A stretch of 64,000 bases of DNA from Pseudomonas sp. TCU-HL1. GTDB taxonomy: Bacteria > Pseudomonadota > Gammaproteobacteria > Pseudomonadales > Pseudomonadaceae. Made by a program: the position numbers and the translations under genes. Below, piece after piece: positions 24,848 through 34,247 of the stretch. Location of the stretch: assembly GCF_001708505.1 (NCBI RefSeq), contig NZ_CP015992.1, positions 5,146,001 to 5,210,000 on the forward strand. Direction: 5' to 3'. Positions within the stretch are counted from its first letter, which is position 1. Every line of letters starts with the position of its first letter. Under the pieces are notes generated by a model. That model saw only the letters and a list, made by a program, of their open reading frames with translations. It did no database searches and was not told the origin of the DNA.

Positions 24848-26722
24848 TTAGAAGTTCACACCGACGCTGAGCGCGAGGAAATCGCGATCGATCAGGGTGT
24901 TGTACTTGCCACCGAAGAAGTCGGTATAGGCAAGGCTGGCGGTGTAGGTGTTCTGGTACTCGGCGTCCACGCCCAGGCTGACGGCCTTGGCGTCTTCGGT
25001 GAACAGGCCGTTCGGGCCATAACCATCGACGTCATGGGACCAGGCGATGTTCGGCTTCAGGTTGATGCCGGCGAATACGTCGTTGTAGTCCCATACGGCG
25101 CGGACGCGGTAACCCCAGGCCGTGCTGGTGACGAAGCCGTCGTCCTCGCAATACTTGCTGACGTTCTCCGCCGTGGCGCTGCCCAGGGTGCTGGCGTTGA
25201 GGGTCCGGCAGGTGTTGAGCGCCCCGGTATTGGGCAGCGGTCCGGGGCCGAACACCGGGTCACGGCCATAGCGGGCCTCGCTGGTGCTTTCCAGGCCGCC
25301 GGTGTGAACCACGCCGATCTCACCCACCAGGGTCAGGCGGCTGGCGCCCATGACCTGGTCGAAGAAGTGGGTGAAGGTGGTCTGGAACTGGGTGATTTCC
25401 TTCCGGCGATAGCCATTCAGGTCCTGGCCCGGAACGCCATCCAGCACCGATGCGTTGCCGAACAGGGCGAATGCTGGGCTCAGGGAGGACAGCGGCCCAA
25501 CGCCTGCGAACAGAATGTCAGTGGTGTTCAGTTGAACAGGAGCGTTCGGGCGATAGCTGAGTTCACCGCTCCAGGCCGTGCCGGTGGGCAGCGTAGTCGA
25601 GAAGCTCAGACCATAGAGACGAATGTCTTCCGGGTATTCGATGAAGTAGTTGGAGCGACCAGCCACAGCCAGCGGTGCCAGGGCTCCCAGCCTCGCGGAG
25701 TCGATGAAGGTGGCACGGGAAGGCGCCGAACCACTGAAGATCGGTGCACGGCTGTGGTAGTTGATGAAGTAGGCACCGAACTCGGTGTTCAGGGGCTCCA
25801 TGAAGTAACGCAAGGCGGTACCCCACTGGCCGCTGTCCTCAGCGTCCCGGTCCGGGCCACGGCGCACCAGCACGCCTTCCTGGTTGATGTCCACGCCACG
25901 GGCGGTAAGCGCCGCCAATGCGGGCGCCGGGAGCGAGGAACGCTGGCGCAGGACACGCAGGTTGTCGTCACAACCATCGGCCACCACGTCCGGCTGGGCG
26001 AAGAAGGTGCCGCAGTTGTCGATGACGGTCTGGTCCCACTCCAACTGGTAGAAGGCCTCGGCGGACAGGTTGTCGGTCAGGCTCTGGGATACATAGAACA
26101 TGTTGACCGGGATCAGGCCTTCCTTGATCTCGGCGCCAGGACGGCGGAACGCAGACACGTCGACCGGGTTGATCGAGTTGATGCTGTTGCCGATGAAGGT
26201 GCTCTCGCCCCAGCTCACCACCTGCTTGCCCAGGCGCACGCTGCCCGGCAGGTCGGCGATGTCGTAGTTGTGATAGACGAAGGCGTCGAGCAGTTGCGCG
26301 CCGGAGGCCTTGGCGCCCTCCTTGCGGTTGTGGTCGTCGATGTCCTTGAACAGGCGGCTTTCGTCTTTCAGTTCGAAGTCGTACCAGTACTTGCCGCGAA
26401 CGAAGACGCCGGTGTCGCCGTACTTCAGTTCGAGGTCATGGATGCCCTTGAAGATCTTCGAGAAGGTTTCGCCCTTCTTGAAGTTCAGGTGGGAGTCGTC
26501 GGAGGTCTGGGACAGGCCGTCCCCACCGTTGTTCACACCAATCAGGTCCTTGTCGGCCCCCCGCATGGACCAACTGGCCCCCACGGACAGCGAGGAGTCG
26601 AACTGGCCTTCGATCTCACCGATGTTGAACGTCACGCCGAATGCCGGTGCAGCGAGCGTGGAAGCGAGGCTGACGGCCAGTGGCAGTTTCGCCAGGCGCC
26701 AGAACGTTGTGGTTGTTGTCAT
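24848..26722 (-). CDS. DUF1302 outer-membrane barrel, copy 1
   Basis: A 624-residue protein with a signal peptide (FWRLAKLPLAVSLASTLAAPAFG) and a C-terminus ending in LSVGVNF, a terminal aromatic typical of outer-membrane beta barrels. Family landmarks are LGKQVVSWGESTF, NSINPVDVSAFRRPG and EAFYQLEWDQT. DUF1302 members are predicted porin-like barrels. The function is not proven. The start at 26722 has GGAG eight bases upstream. It leads an operon with the DUF1329 gene. The upstream 230 bases carry a TTAGTCCGATC site near 26848 that resembles half of the palindrome before the second DUF1302 gene. Confidence 0.88.
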   Translation of the reverse strand: MTTTTTFWRLAKLPLAVSLASTLAAPAFGVTFNIGEIEGQFDSSLSVGASWSMRGADKDLIGVNNGGDGLSQTSDDSHLNFKKGETFSKIFKGIHDLELKYGDTGVFVRGKYWYDFELKDESRLFKDIDDHNRKEGAKASGAQLLDAFVYHNYDIADLPGSVRLGKQVVSWGESTFIGNSINSINPVDVSAFRRPGAEIKEGLIPVNMFYVSQSLTDNLSAEAFYQLEWDQTVIDNCGTFFAQPDVVADGCDDNLRVLRQRSSLPAPALAALTARGVDINQEGVLVRRGPDRDAEDSGQWGTALRYFMEPLNTEFGAYFINYHSRAPIFSGSAPSRATFIDSARLGALAPLAVAGRSNYFIEYPEDIRLYGLSFSTTLPTGTAWSGELSYRPNAPVQLNTTDILFAGVGPLSSLSPAFALFGNASVLDGVPGQDLNGYRRKEITQFQTTFTHFFDQVMGASRLTLVGEIGVVHTGGLESTSEARYGRDPVFGPGPLPNTGALNTCRTLNASTLGSATAENVSKYCEDDGFVTSTAWGYRVRAVWDYNDVFAGINLKPNIAWSHDVDGYGPNGLFTEDAKAVSLGVDAEYQNTYTASLAYTDFFGGKYNTLIDRDFLALSVGVNF

Positions 26723-26908
26723 CGACGCTACTCCATGTGTTTTTTGTTATTGATGGTTGCGGACTATAGCCAGCAGGTATTAGCGCTTGATCCCTCGAAA
26801 GTGTGATTTGGAAACCCCAGGCACTCTGGCTCGCTCCTTCCGACGGATTAGTCCGATCCTTCGATAGGAAAGATAGCCAGTAATTTTCGGAACGCAGCAA
26901 TTAACAAG

Positions 26909-26955
26909 CCAAGCGTTTGCTTGGTTGCCGGGCCGCGTCCCAGAGGGCGCGGCCC
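26909..26955. other. Two hairpins after the acyl-CoA synthetase gene
   Basis: CCAAGC, loop GTTT, GCTTGG at 26909-26924, and GGGCCGCG / CGCGGCCC around a 10-base loop at 26930-26955. They follow the stop of the acyl-CoA synthetase on the minus strand and may end its transcript, but no T run follows either stem, so intrinsic termination is uncertain. Confidence 0.45.
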
Positions 26956-26962
26956 ATGCTGA

Positions 26963-28645
26963 TTAGAGAGCGGAGAGGAATGTGCTGCCGGCGGCCTGCC
27001 ACTGGGCGATGTCGACACGAATGCGTTTCTTGTCCAGCTTGCCCACACTGGTCTTGGGAATTTCAGTAACAAGCGCGATCTGGCTGGGAATAGCCCACTT
27101 ATTGATGTGACCTTGCTCGACAAAGGGCTTGAGGTGTTCCTTCAGCGCCTTGGCATCCAGGGCCTGATCGTCACGAACCACCACCAGGGCGAACGGGCGC
27201 TCGCCCCATTGCGGATCGGGCACTCCGACCACGGCGACTTCGCGTACCGCCGGGTGCCGACTGATCAGATCCTCCAGCTCCAGAGAGGAAATCCATTCGC
27301 CGCCGGTCTTGATCACATCCTTGATGCGGTCGCGGATCTCGATGAAGCCCATGCCGTCCAGGGTGGCCACATCGCCGGTGTGAAGCCAGCCGCGCTCCCA
27401 GAGTTCCTCACTCTTTTGCGGCTCGTTGAAGTAGCCGTAGGTCAGCCAGGGTGCGCGCAGCACCAGCTCGCCCTGGGATTCGCCATCCACCGGCTGGAAC
27501 TGGCCGTCGCCGTCCATGATGGCGGCTTCTACCAGCGGCACTGGTACGCCGGCCTTGATGCGGTAGGTGATGCGCTCGTCTTCGCTACCGGCCAGCAACT
27601 CTTCGTTGAGGTGCGCCACCGAAATCAGCGGGCAGGTCTCGGACATGCCGTAGGCGGCGGTGAGCTGGATGCCTCGGGCCTTGGCCGCCTCGTAGAGGGA
27701 ACGGTTCAGCGCACTGCCACCGATGATCATCTTCAGGCCGCCGAAGTCATGGCCCTGGGCGTTGGGGGCGTTCATCACCATCTGCAGGATGGTCGGCACG
27801 CAGTGGGAGAAGGTCACCTTCTCTTCGCGGATGAGGCGGCAGAGCATGTCCGGCTCGTAGCGGCCCGGATAGACCTGCTTCACGCCGAGCATGGTGGCCA
27901 CGTAAGGCACGCCCCAGGCGTGGACGTGGAACATCGGGGTGATGGGCATGTAGACATCATCGGTGCCCATCAGGCGGATGCTGTCCAGGGCGCCGATGGT
28001 CGAGGCCATCGACAGGGTGTGCAGCACCAGTTGGCGGTGGGTGAAGTAGACGCCCTTGGGATTGCCGGTGGTGCCGGTGGTGTAGAAGGTGGTGGCCACC
28101 GAGTTCTCATCGAAGTCGGGGAAGTCGTACTTCGGGCTGGCAGCCTCCAGCAGCGTCTCGTATTCGCCCACCAGGTTCGGCAGGTCGGCGCTGTGGTCGC
28201 TGCCGTCCGTGAGCAGCAGAGTCTTCTCTACCGTGGTCAGTTGGCCGCCGATGGCCTTGTAGATCGGCACGAACTCGCTGTTGACCAGCACGAAGCGGTC
28301 CTCGGCGTGGTTCATGGTGTAGAGAATCTGGTCCGGCGAGAGGCGGATATTAATGGTGTGCAGCACCGCGCCGATCATCGGGATGGCGAACATGCATTCC
28401 AGGTAGCGGTGGCTGTCCCAATCCATCACCGCCACGGTATCGCCGGCCTTGACCCCGGCCTCGGTGAGGACGTTGGCCAGCCGCGCCACACGCTCGTTGA
28501 AGGAGGCATAGCTGTAGCGGATACGGTCGCGATAGACGATTTCGCGGGTCTTCTCGTAGCGGCTACCGGACATCAGCAGGCGCTTGATCAGCAAGGGATA
28601 GACGTAGGCGTTTTCGGCGGGCTTGATGATGCGGGTCTTGAGCAT
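26963..28645 (-). CDS. AMP-forming acyl-CoA synthetase
   Basis: A 560-residue ligase that activates a carboxylic acid to its CoA thioester through an acyl-adenylate. Motifs are the AMP-binding loop YTTGTTGNPKG (about 187-197), AYGMSETCP (about 330-338), the hinge region GWLHTGDVATLD then IRDRIKDVIKTGGEWIS, and the C-terminal catalytic Lys in IPKTSVGKLDK. It resembles the medium-chain AlkK-type and PA2557-like enzymes. AGGTGTG precedes ATG 28645. It lies between two DUF1302-DUF1329 loci and is divergent from a thiolase gene, suggesting uptake and beta-oxidation of a hydrophobic acid. Chain length is not predictable. Confidence 0.92.
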   Translation of the reverse strand: MLKTRIIKPAENAYVYPLLIKRLLMSGSRYEKTREIVYRDRIRYSYASFNERVARLANVLTEAGVKAGDTVAVMDWDSHRYLECMFAIPMIGAVLHTINIRLSPDQILYTMNHAEDRFVLVNSEFVPIYKAIGGQLTTVEKTLLLTDGSDHSADLPNLVGEYETLLEAASPKYDFPDFDENSVATTFYTTGTTGNPKGVYFTHRQLVLHTLSMASTIGALDSIRLMGTDDVYMPITPMFHVHAWGVPYVATMLGVKQVYPGRYEPDMLCRLIREEKVTFSHCVPTILQMVMNAPNAQGHDFGGLKMIIGGSALNRSLYEAAKARGIQLTAAYGMSETCPLISVAHLNEELLAGSEDERITYRIKAGVPVPLVEAAIMDGDGQFQPVDGESQGELVLRAPWLTYGYFNEPQKSEELWERGWLHTGDVATLDGMGFIEIRDRIKDVIKTGGEWISSLELEDLISRHPAVREVAVVGVPDPQWGERPFALVVVRDDQALDAKALKEHLKPFVEQGHINKWAIPSQIALVTEIPKTSVGKLDKKRIRVDIAQWQAAGSTFLSAL

Positions 28646-28825
28646 GGGGCACACCTGGTGAGGTTAGGAACTTATAAGGTTGATCCCGACTTTAGGGCCC
28701 ATCGGCCAGACGCAAATCAGTCAAAAGAGTGATTTGATGAGTGACTCTTTTTAGCTTTCCGGTCACGAGATAGAATCCGGAACTTCGGCCGGTCGCGGCC
28801 AGTTATCCACAGAGGTAGGTTCGAG

Positions 28826-30001
28826 ATGTCCGATATCGTTATTGTCAGTGGCGCCCGTACTCCCATGGGCGGCTTCCAGGGCAGCCTGTCCGGCGTTTCC
28901 GCCGTGGACCTTGGAGCGCTGGCCATACGCGAGGCCGTCAGCCGCGCCGGCATCCAGCCGGCCGACGTGCAGGAAGTGATCATGGGTAACGTGCTGCCCG
29001 CCGGCCTCAAGCAGGGCCCGGCCCGCCAGGCAGCGCTGAATGCCGGTCTGCCCGCCGCCACCGGCTGCACCACCATCAACAAACTCTGCGGCTCCGGCAT
29101 GAAAGCCGTGATGCTGGCCCATGACCTGCTCAAGGCCGGCACCAACCAGGTCATGGTGGCCGGCGGGATGGAGAGCATGTCCAACGCCCCCTACGTACTG
29201 GAGAAGGCCCGCACCGGCCTGCGCATGGGCCACGGTGAGATCAAGGACCACATGTTCCTCGACGGTCTGGAAGACGCCCGCACCGGCCGCCTGATGGGCT
29301 CCTTCGCCCAGGAAACCGCCGACAAGTACAGCGTGACGCGTGAGGAGATGGACGCCTACGCCATCGAGTCCCTCAAGCGCGCCCAGGCTGCCATCGCCGA
29401 TGGCGCCCTGAACGCCGAAATCGTCCCGGTAACCGTGGTCACCCGTAAGGGTGAAGTCGTGGTCAAGGACGACGAGCAGCCGCTGACTGCAAACCTGGAC
29501 AAGATTCCCGGCCTGAAGCCCGCCTTCAGGAAAGACGGCACCATCACCGCCGCCAACGCCAGCTCCATTTCCGACGGTGCCAGCGCACTGGTATTGATGA
29601 CCGCCGAAGAAGCTGCCCGCCGCGGCCTCAAGCCGCTGGCGAAGATCGTCGGCCACGCCACCCAGAGCCAGGACCCGAGCGAGTTCACCCTGGCCCCCAT
29701 CGGCGCCATGTCCAACCTGTTCAATAAGACCGGCTGGAACAAGGACGACGTGGACCTGTTCGAGATCAACGAAGCCTTCGCCATGGTGACCATGCTGGCC
29801 ATGCGCGAACACGGCCTGGACCACGCCAAGGTCAACGTCTACGGCGGCGCCTGCGCCCAGGGCCACCCGGTGGGCTCCACCGGCTCGCGCATCCTCATCA
29901 CCCTGATCAACGCCCTGCGTAACAAGGGCGGCAAGCGTGGCATCGCTTCGCTGTGCATCGGTGGCGGTGAAGCAACTGCGGTGGCGGTGGAGCTGCTGTA
30001 A
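28826..30001 (+). CDS. Acetyl-CoA acyltransferase (thiolase)
   Basis: A 391-residue thiolase II-type enzyme, normally a cytoplasmic tetramer that joins or splits acetyl-CoA units. The catalytic Cys is in NKLCGSGM (near 90), the His in NEAFAM and GHPVGSTGSR, and the second Cys in CIGGGEAT (near 380). All active-site residues are present. Unusually it reads GGACAQGHPVG where most have GGAIALGHPLG, but the key His is kept. The start at 28826 is supported by MSDIVIVSGARTP. It is divergent from the acyl-CoA synthetase, with 180 bases between, and is followed by a strong terminator. A role in degradation of the acid handled by the neighbour is inferred. Confidence 0.93.
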   Translation: MSDIVIVSGARTPMGGFQGSLSGVSAVDLGALAIREAVSRAGIQPADVQEVIMGNVLPAGLKQGPARQAALNAGLPAATGCTTINKLCGSGMKAVMLAHDLLKAGTNQVMVAGGMESMSNAPYVLEKARTGLRMGHGEIKDHMFLDGLEDARTGRLMGSFAQETADKYSVTREEMDAYAIESLKRAQAAIADGALNAEIVPVTVVTRKGEVVVKDDEQPLTANLDKIPGLKPAFRKDGTITAANASSISDGASALVLMTAEEAARRGLKPLAKIVGHATQSQDPSEFTLAPIGAMSNLFNKTGWNKDDVDLFEINEAFAMVTMLAMREHGLDHAKVNVYGGACAQGHPVGSTGSRILITLINALRNKGGKRGIASLCIGGGEATAVAVELL

Positions 30002-30017
30002 CTGCACAAGCCGAATA

Positions 30018-30050
30018 GAAAAGGGCGCGGTCGATACCGCGCCCTTTTTG
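30018..30050. terminator. Terminator after the thiolase gene
   Basis: Nine-base stem GGGCGCGGT / ACCGCGCCC around CGAT at 30023-30044, preceded by AAAA and followed by TTTTT. Works on both strands. Confidence 0.9.
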
Positions 30051-30225
30051 TTTTGACGCGACGGGCTCCAGCATCGAAAAAGCGAACGCCGAATATTCCG
30101 ACCACCCCGTAAGAATCATCCCAAACTCAACGCCAAGTTCCCTGCCACCCAAGCGGCAGAACGCTCGCCCCACGCGGCTTTGACGAGTATCTACACCATT
30201 CTCCCGGTACTCGCATCCGCACACC

Positions 30226-30245
30226 CTTAGTCCCATCGGACTAAG
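30226..30245. promoter_or_regulatory. Perfect 8-bp inverted repeat, operator candidate
   Basis: CTTAGTCC, spacer CATC, GGACTAAG, 85 bases before the second DUF1302 start. A partial copy (ATTAGTCCGATC) is found near 26847 upstream of the first DUF1302 gene. A shared regulator, perhaps the nearby MalT-type protein, could bind here. The rest of 30051-30329 shows no further feature. Confidence 0.45.
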
Positions 30246-30329
30246 ACCATGCCCCCCAACATTTCGATAGTGGCGACGCCCAGCTCACTCGAAGGCGGCC
30301 GCTCCGAGCCGCCTGGAATGGAGGCTCGA

Positions 30330-31877
30330 ATGACAATAAGAAACGCCCGACTCACGTCGACCCGCCTTGCCCTGCCCTCCTTGCTGCTCTTCAGTGGACT
30401 GTCGCAGTCCGCCACGTTCCACCCCACCAATGACCTCTCGATCAACAGCAGCACGGTGGTCTCCTATGGCCTGGCCATACGCACGGAAAAGCGCGCCCAT
30501 TCCCTGAGCAGCCACAGCCCGGCGGCGGCCAATCGCGACGACGGCAACAACGCGTTCGACCGCGGTAGTCTCATCAGCCACCGCGTCGGCGTACTGAGTG
30601 ACGCCGACTTCAACTGGCAGCGGGACTTCGGCCTGTTCGTCCGCGCCAGCGCCTATTACGACGATGTCTACCACCGCCGCAATGACAACCGCAGCGGCAC
30701 CTCCAACTGCTTCGCCGGAGGCCAGTGCTCGCGTCCGGACCGTTTTTCCAGCCAGACAGTCGACGCCCACGGCGGCGAGGTGCGAATGCTCGACAGCTAC
30801 GTCTACGGCAGTTGGCAGTTCGCCGAGCGCCCGTTCAACCTGCGCCTTGGCCGCCAGGTGGTGAACTGGGGGGAGGCACTGTACAACGGCGCCGGCATTT
30901 CCTCGGCCATGAGCCCGGTCGATGCCACCAAGTCCAACGTGCCGGGTGTGGAAGTGAAAGAGCAGTTACTGCCGGTGGGCCAGGTCCTGACCCAGTACGC
31001 CCTCACCGACAGCCTCGACCTGCAGGCCTACGTGCAATACGAGTGGAAACCCAATGAACTGAACGCGGTAGGCAGCTATTTCTCCACCACGGACTTCATC
31101 GACAAGGGCGGCTTCAACGACGCCACGGGCAACCTGCATCGCCTGCCCGACGATGAGCCCAGGGATAGCAGTCAGTACGGCATCGCCCTGCGCTATGTGG
31201 CCGAGCAGTGGAACAGTACCGAGTTCGGTTTCTACCGCCTGCGCTTCCACAGCAAGACGCCGCAACTGGACTTCCAGAGCCAGCGCGCGAAGCGGGCCTA
31301 CCAGGCTCGCTATTTCGACGATATCGACCTCTACGGCAGCAGTTTCGCCACCAACATTGGCGACACCAGCGTCAGTGGCGAGCTGAGCTACCTGGACGGC
31401 CAGCCTGTCGCCGTCGAACGTACCGCGGTACGCGGCAAGGTCGCTCAGGCGCTACTCTCGGCAATCCACCCGATCGGCGCTACGCCCCTGGCCGACAACC
31501 TCACCCTGACCGGCGAAGTCGGCTACAACCGGGTGCTGGACACCGAGCTCGCCAATCCCGGCGAGCGCAACGGCGACAAGCTGGCCAACGACCGCTCAGC
31601 CTGGGGCTACACGCTCAACGCCAACCTGCGCTACATCGACCTGTTCAGTGGCTGGGACCTCAGCGTACCGATCACCGTCAGCCAGGGCGTGCGAGGCGTC
31701 TCCTCCCTCAGTGGCACCTACCGCGAAGGCAACACCCGCCTGTCGTTCGGCACCACCTGGCAATACCTCGGCAACTTCGCCATCGACGCCCGCTACAACC
31801 TCTACCTCGGCAGCCCCGACGACAACTCGCAGACCGACCGCGACCACCTGGCCCTCAGCGCCCGCTACAGCTTCTGA
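30330..31877 (+). CDS. DUF1302 outer-membrane barrel, copy 2
   Basis: A 515-residue relative of the copy at 24848-26722, shorter by about 110 residues. Signal peptide LTSTRLALPSLLLFSGLSQSA; family landmarks LGRQVVNWGEALYNGAG, SAMSPVDATKSNVPG and the C-terminal LALSARYSF ending in Phe, as in outer-membrane barrels. GGAGG before ATG 30330 sets the start (a longer frame begins at 30249). It leads a three-gene operon with a DUF1329 protein and an exported phosphatase. The two DUF1302 copies are clearly diverged paralogues rather than a recent duplication. Function is inferred as a pore or assembly partner for a hydrophobic compound. Confidence 0.85.
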   Translation: MTIRNARLTSTRLALPSLLLFSGLSQSATFHPTNDLSINSSTVVSYGLAIRTEKRAHSLSSHSPAAANRDDGNNAFDRGSLISHRVGVLSDADFNWQRDFGLFVRASAYYDDVYHRRNDNRSGTSNCFAGGQCSRPDRFSSQTVDAHGGEVRMLDSYVYGSWQFAERPFNLRLGRQVVNWGEALYNGAGISSAMSPVDATKSNVPGVEVKEQLLPVGQVLTQYALTDSLDLQAYVQYEWKPNELNAVGSYFSTTDFIDKGGFNDATGNLHRLPDDEPRDSSQYGIALRYVAEQWNSTEFGFYRLRFHSKTPQLDFQSQRAKRAYQARYFDDIDLYGSSFATNIGDTSVSGELSYLDGQPVAVERTAVRGKVAQALLSAIHPIGATPLADNLTLTGEVGYNRVLDTELANPGERNGDKLANDRSAWGYTLNANLRYIDLFSGWDLSVPITVSQGVRGVSSLSGTYREGNTRLSFGTTWQYLGNFAIDARYNLYLGSPDDNSQTDRDHLALSARYSF

Positions 31878-31907
31878 AGCACGTCACTGGATGAAGGAGA
31901 AATCACC

Positions 31908-33284
31908 ATGACCGCACGCCTCTCCGTGCTGGTACTGTGCGGCCTGGGCGGATTGACGTCCCACGCCCACGCTGGCCTCAGCGACGCGGAACTCGCCCGC
32001 CTGGACCAGGACCTCACCCCCATCGGCGCCGAGCGCGCCGGCAATGCCGACGGCAGCATTCCCACCTGGTCCGGCCAATGGCGCGGCACGCCGCCCCATG
32101 TGCAGTTCGCCGGCAGCGGATCGCAGTACCCCGATCCTTACGCCGGCGAGCGCCCGCTGCTCAGCATTACCCGCGACAACCTGGCAGAACACAGCGCACG
32201 CCTCACTGATGGCCAACGTGCCCTCTTCGCCCGTTATCCGGCCAGCTACCGCATCGACGTCTATCCCAGCCACCGCGACTTCCGTTATCGCCAGGCAGTG
32301 GAGGACAACCTCCGCGAGAACGGCCGTAGCGCCGAGCTGAGCAACGAGGGCAACAGCGTGACCGGCGCCTGGGGCGCCTCGCCCTTTCCCATCCCGAAGA
32401 ACGGCCACGAACTGGTGTGGAACCTCAACCTGCAGGCTCGGGGTGGCGGCGAGGATTCCACCTACACCATGATCGTCACCTACACCAACGGTCAGCAGGC
32501 GCGGCTGGTACAGCGCACGCAGAGCCTTAATGCCTGGTCCAACCCCGAAGGCAGCCGTGCCGATGCGGCCAGCGGTTTGCAGAGCCTGTTCATGAGCACC
32601 CAGCTAGAGCCGGCCCGCGCCATGGGCGAGATCACCTTCGGCCAGGAGTTCTTCGACCCCATCGCCAATCCCCGGCAGAGCTGGCAATACGTACCCGGCA
32701 CCCGGCGCATCCGTCGCGCGCCCAACGTCGGTTACGACAACCCGTCCACCGGCGCAACCGGGAGCGTGCGGGTCAACGACGACAGCCGCATGTACAACGG
32801 CGCACCGGACCGCTACGACTGGAAGATCCTCGGCAAACGGGAAATCTACATCCCCTACCACAACTACCGACTGGACGACCCGGCGCTCAGCATCGCCGAC
32901 ATCACCGCCACCCGTGGCCACCCGAACCCGGAACACATCCGCTACGAGTTGCACCGGGTGTGGGTGCTGGAAGGCAAGCTGAAGCCCGGCAGGCGGCATA
33001 TCTATTCCCAGCGAGTGATTTACATAGACGAGGACAGCTGGGGCGGGGTGCTGGCCGACAACTACGACAGCCGTGGCCAACTCTGGCGCAGCAACCTGCA
33101 AACGTCCTACTACGCGTACGACACCCAGAGCTACCAACCACGCGCGTCCGTCTATCAGGACCTCATTTCCGGCGCCTACCTGGTGGACCGCCTCGCCAAC
33201 GAACACCAGCCCGTTCGCCTGGCCGACTTCGCGTTCGATGCCAACCACTTCAGCCCCGCAACTGTGCGCAAGCGCGCGCAATGA
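31908..33284 (+). CDS. DUF1329 periplasmic protein, copy 2
   Basis: A 458-residue exported protein with signal peptide RLSVLVLCGLGGLTSHAHA. It has the same landmarks as copy 1: LTPIGAERAGNADGSIPTW, FPIPKNGHELVWN, GTRRIRRAPNVGYDNPSTG, APDRYDWKILGKREIYIPYH and RYELHRVWVLEGKLKPGRRH. AAGGAG precedes ATG 31908. It follows the DUF1302 gene by 30 bases and precedes the phosphatase gene by 11 bases, so all three form one operon. Confidence 0.9.
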   Translation: MTARLSVLVLCGLGGLTSHAHAGLSDAELARLDQDLTPIGAERAGNADGSIPTWSGQWRGTPPHVQFAGSGSQYPDPYAGERPLLSITRDNLAEHSARLTDGQRALFARYPASYRIDVYPSHRDFRYRQAVEDNLRENGRSAELSNEGNSVTGAWGASPFPIPKNGHELVWNLNLQARGGGEDSTYTMIVTYTNGQQARLVQRTQSLNAWSNPEGSRADAASGLQSLFMSTQLEPARAMGEITFGQEFFDPIANPRQSWQYVPGTRRIRRAPNVGYDNPSTGATGSVRVNDDSRMYNGAPDRYDWKILGKREIYIPYHNYRLDDPALSIADITATRGHPNPEHIRYELHRVWVLEGKLKPGRRHIYSQRVIYIDEDSWGGVLADNYDSRGQLWRSNLQTSYYAYDTQSYQPRASVYQDLISGAYLVDRLANEHQPVRLADFAFDANHFSPATVRKRAQ

Positions 33285-33295
33285 GGAGACCTGCG

Positions 33296-34168
33296 ATGAA
33301 AGCTCTGATGACTGGCCTTGCGCTGTTACTGTTCACTGGACTCGGCTCGGCGACACCCGCGGACCAGCCTGCCGACAGTCGGCTGCTGCCCCTGCAAGGA
33401 GCCGCCAACGTCCGTGATCTGGGCGGCTACCGTACCGAAGACGGCCGCCGCGTGAAGTGGGGTCTGCTCTACCGTGGCGGCGCTCTGGACAAGCTCACCG
33501 AGCACGATCAGCAGCATCTGCAGCGACTTGGCCTGCAACGCGTGGTCGATCTGCGCAGCCCGGCAGAAATCGACGACGCACCCGACCGCCTCCCGCCGGA
33601 CCTGCTGGCACGACGAATAGAACTGCCGGTGACCGCTGGCAACCTGGACATTCGCGACCTGACCCGGCGTATCCATGCCGGCGACCTCGCGAGCCTGGAC
33701 CTGCAGGACATTCTGATGGAGGGCAACCGCAGTTTCGTCCGCGAGCATGCCGGGATCTTCCGTGACTGGCTGCACGGCCTACTGAACGATCAGAGCGCGC
33801 CGGTGCTCTTCCACTGCACCGCAGGCAAGGACCGCACGGGCTACGCCGCGGCCGTCCTCCTGTTGGCACTGGGCGTGCCCGAAGCCACCGTGATGCAGGA
33901 CTACATGGCCTCCAACCAGTACTTGGCGGAGAAGAACCTGCGCATCGCCGAGCAGGTTCGCCAGGCTTCCGGCGGGCGCACCGATCCAGCCCTGCTGCAG
34001 TCGCTGCTGGGCGTGGAGCCGCGCTACCTGCAGGCCGCCTTCGACGCCATGCGCGAAGAACAGGGTTCGGTGGATGCCTACCTGCGCCAGACCCTGGGAC
34101 TGGACGACGCGACCCGCGCAGGGTTGCAGGAACGATTCCTCGAAGTCGCAACCGAGGCCGGCAGCTGA
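33296..34168 (+). CDS. Exported tyrosine-type protein phosphatase
   Basis: A 290-residue phosphatase of the Y_phosphatase3 group. The P-loop is HCTAGKDRTG (near 179-188) with Cys, Lys, Asp, Arg, as in enzymes acting on phosphotyrosine or phospholipid head groups. The family entry motif NVRDLGGYRTEDGRRVKWG appears near 40. A signal peptide (MKALMTGLALLLFTGLGSA) suggests a periplasmic location, which favours a phosphorylated lipid or secreted target over cytoplasmic proteins. Start at 33296 is supported by GAGGAG and the signal peptide. It is the third gene of the second DUF1302-DUF1329 operon, an uncommon companion. Confidence 0.87.
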   Translation: MKALMTGLALLLFTGLGSATPADQPADSRLLPLQGAANVRDLGGYRTEDGRRVKWGLLYRGGALDKLTEHDQQHLQRLGLQRVVDLRSPAEIDDAPDRLPPDLLARRIELPVTAGNLDIRDLTRRIHAGDLASLDLQDILMEGNRSFVREHAGIFRDWLHGLLNDQSAPVLFHCTAGKDRTGYAAAVLLLALGVPEATVMQDYMASNQYLAEKNLRIAEQVRQASGGRTDPALLQSLLGVEPRYLQAAFDAMREEQGSVDAYLRQTLGLDDATRAGLQERFLEVATEAGS

Positions 34169-34247
34169 GCTGGGGGAGAACGCCCGAAGGAGTGCGCGGC
34201 CAGCCTGGGACTGCTGGCCACTCTGGAGAAGCACGCGCCATAAACCT

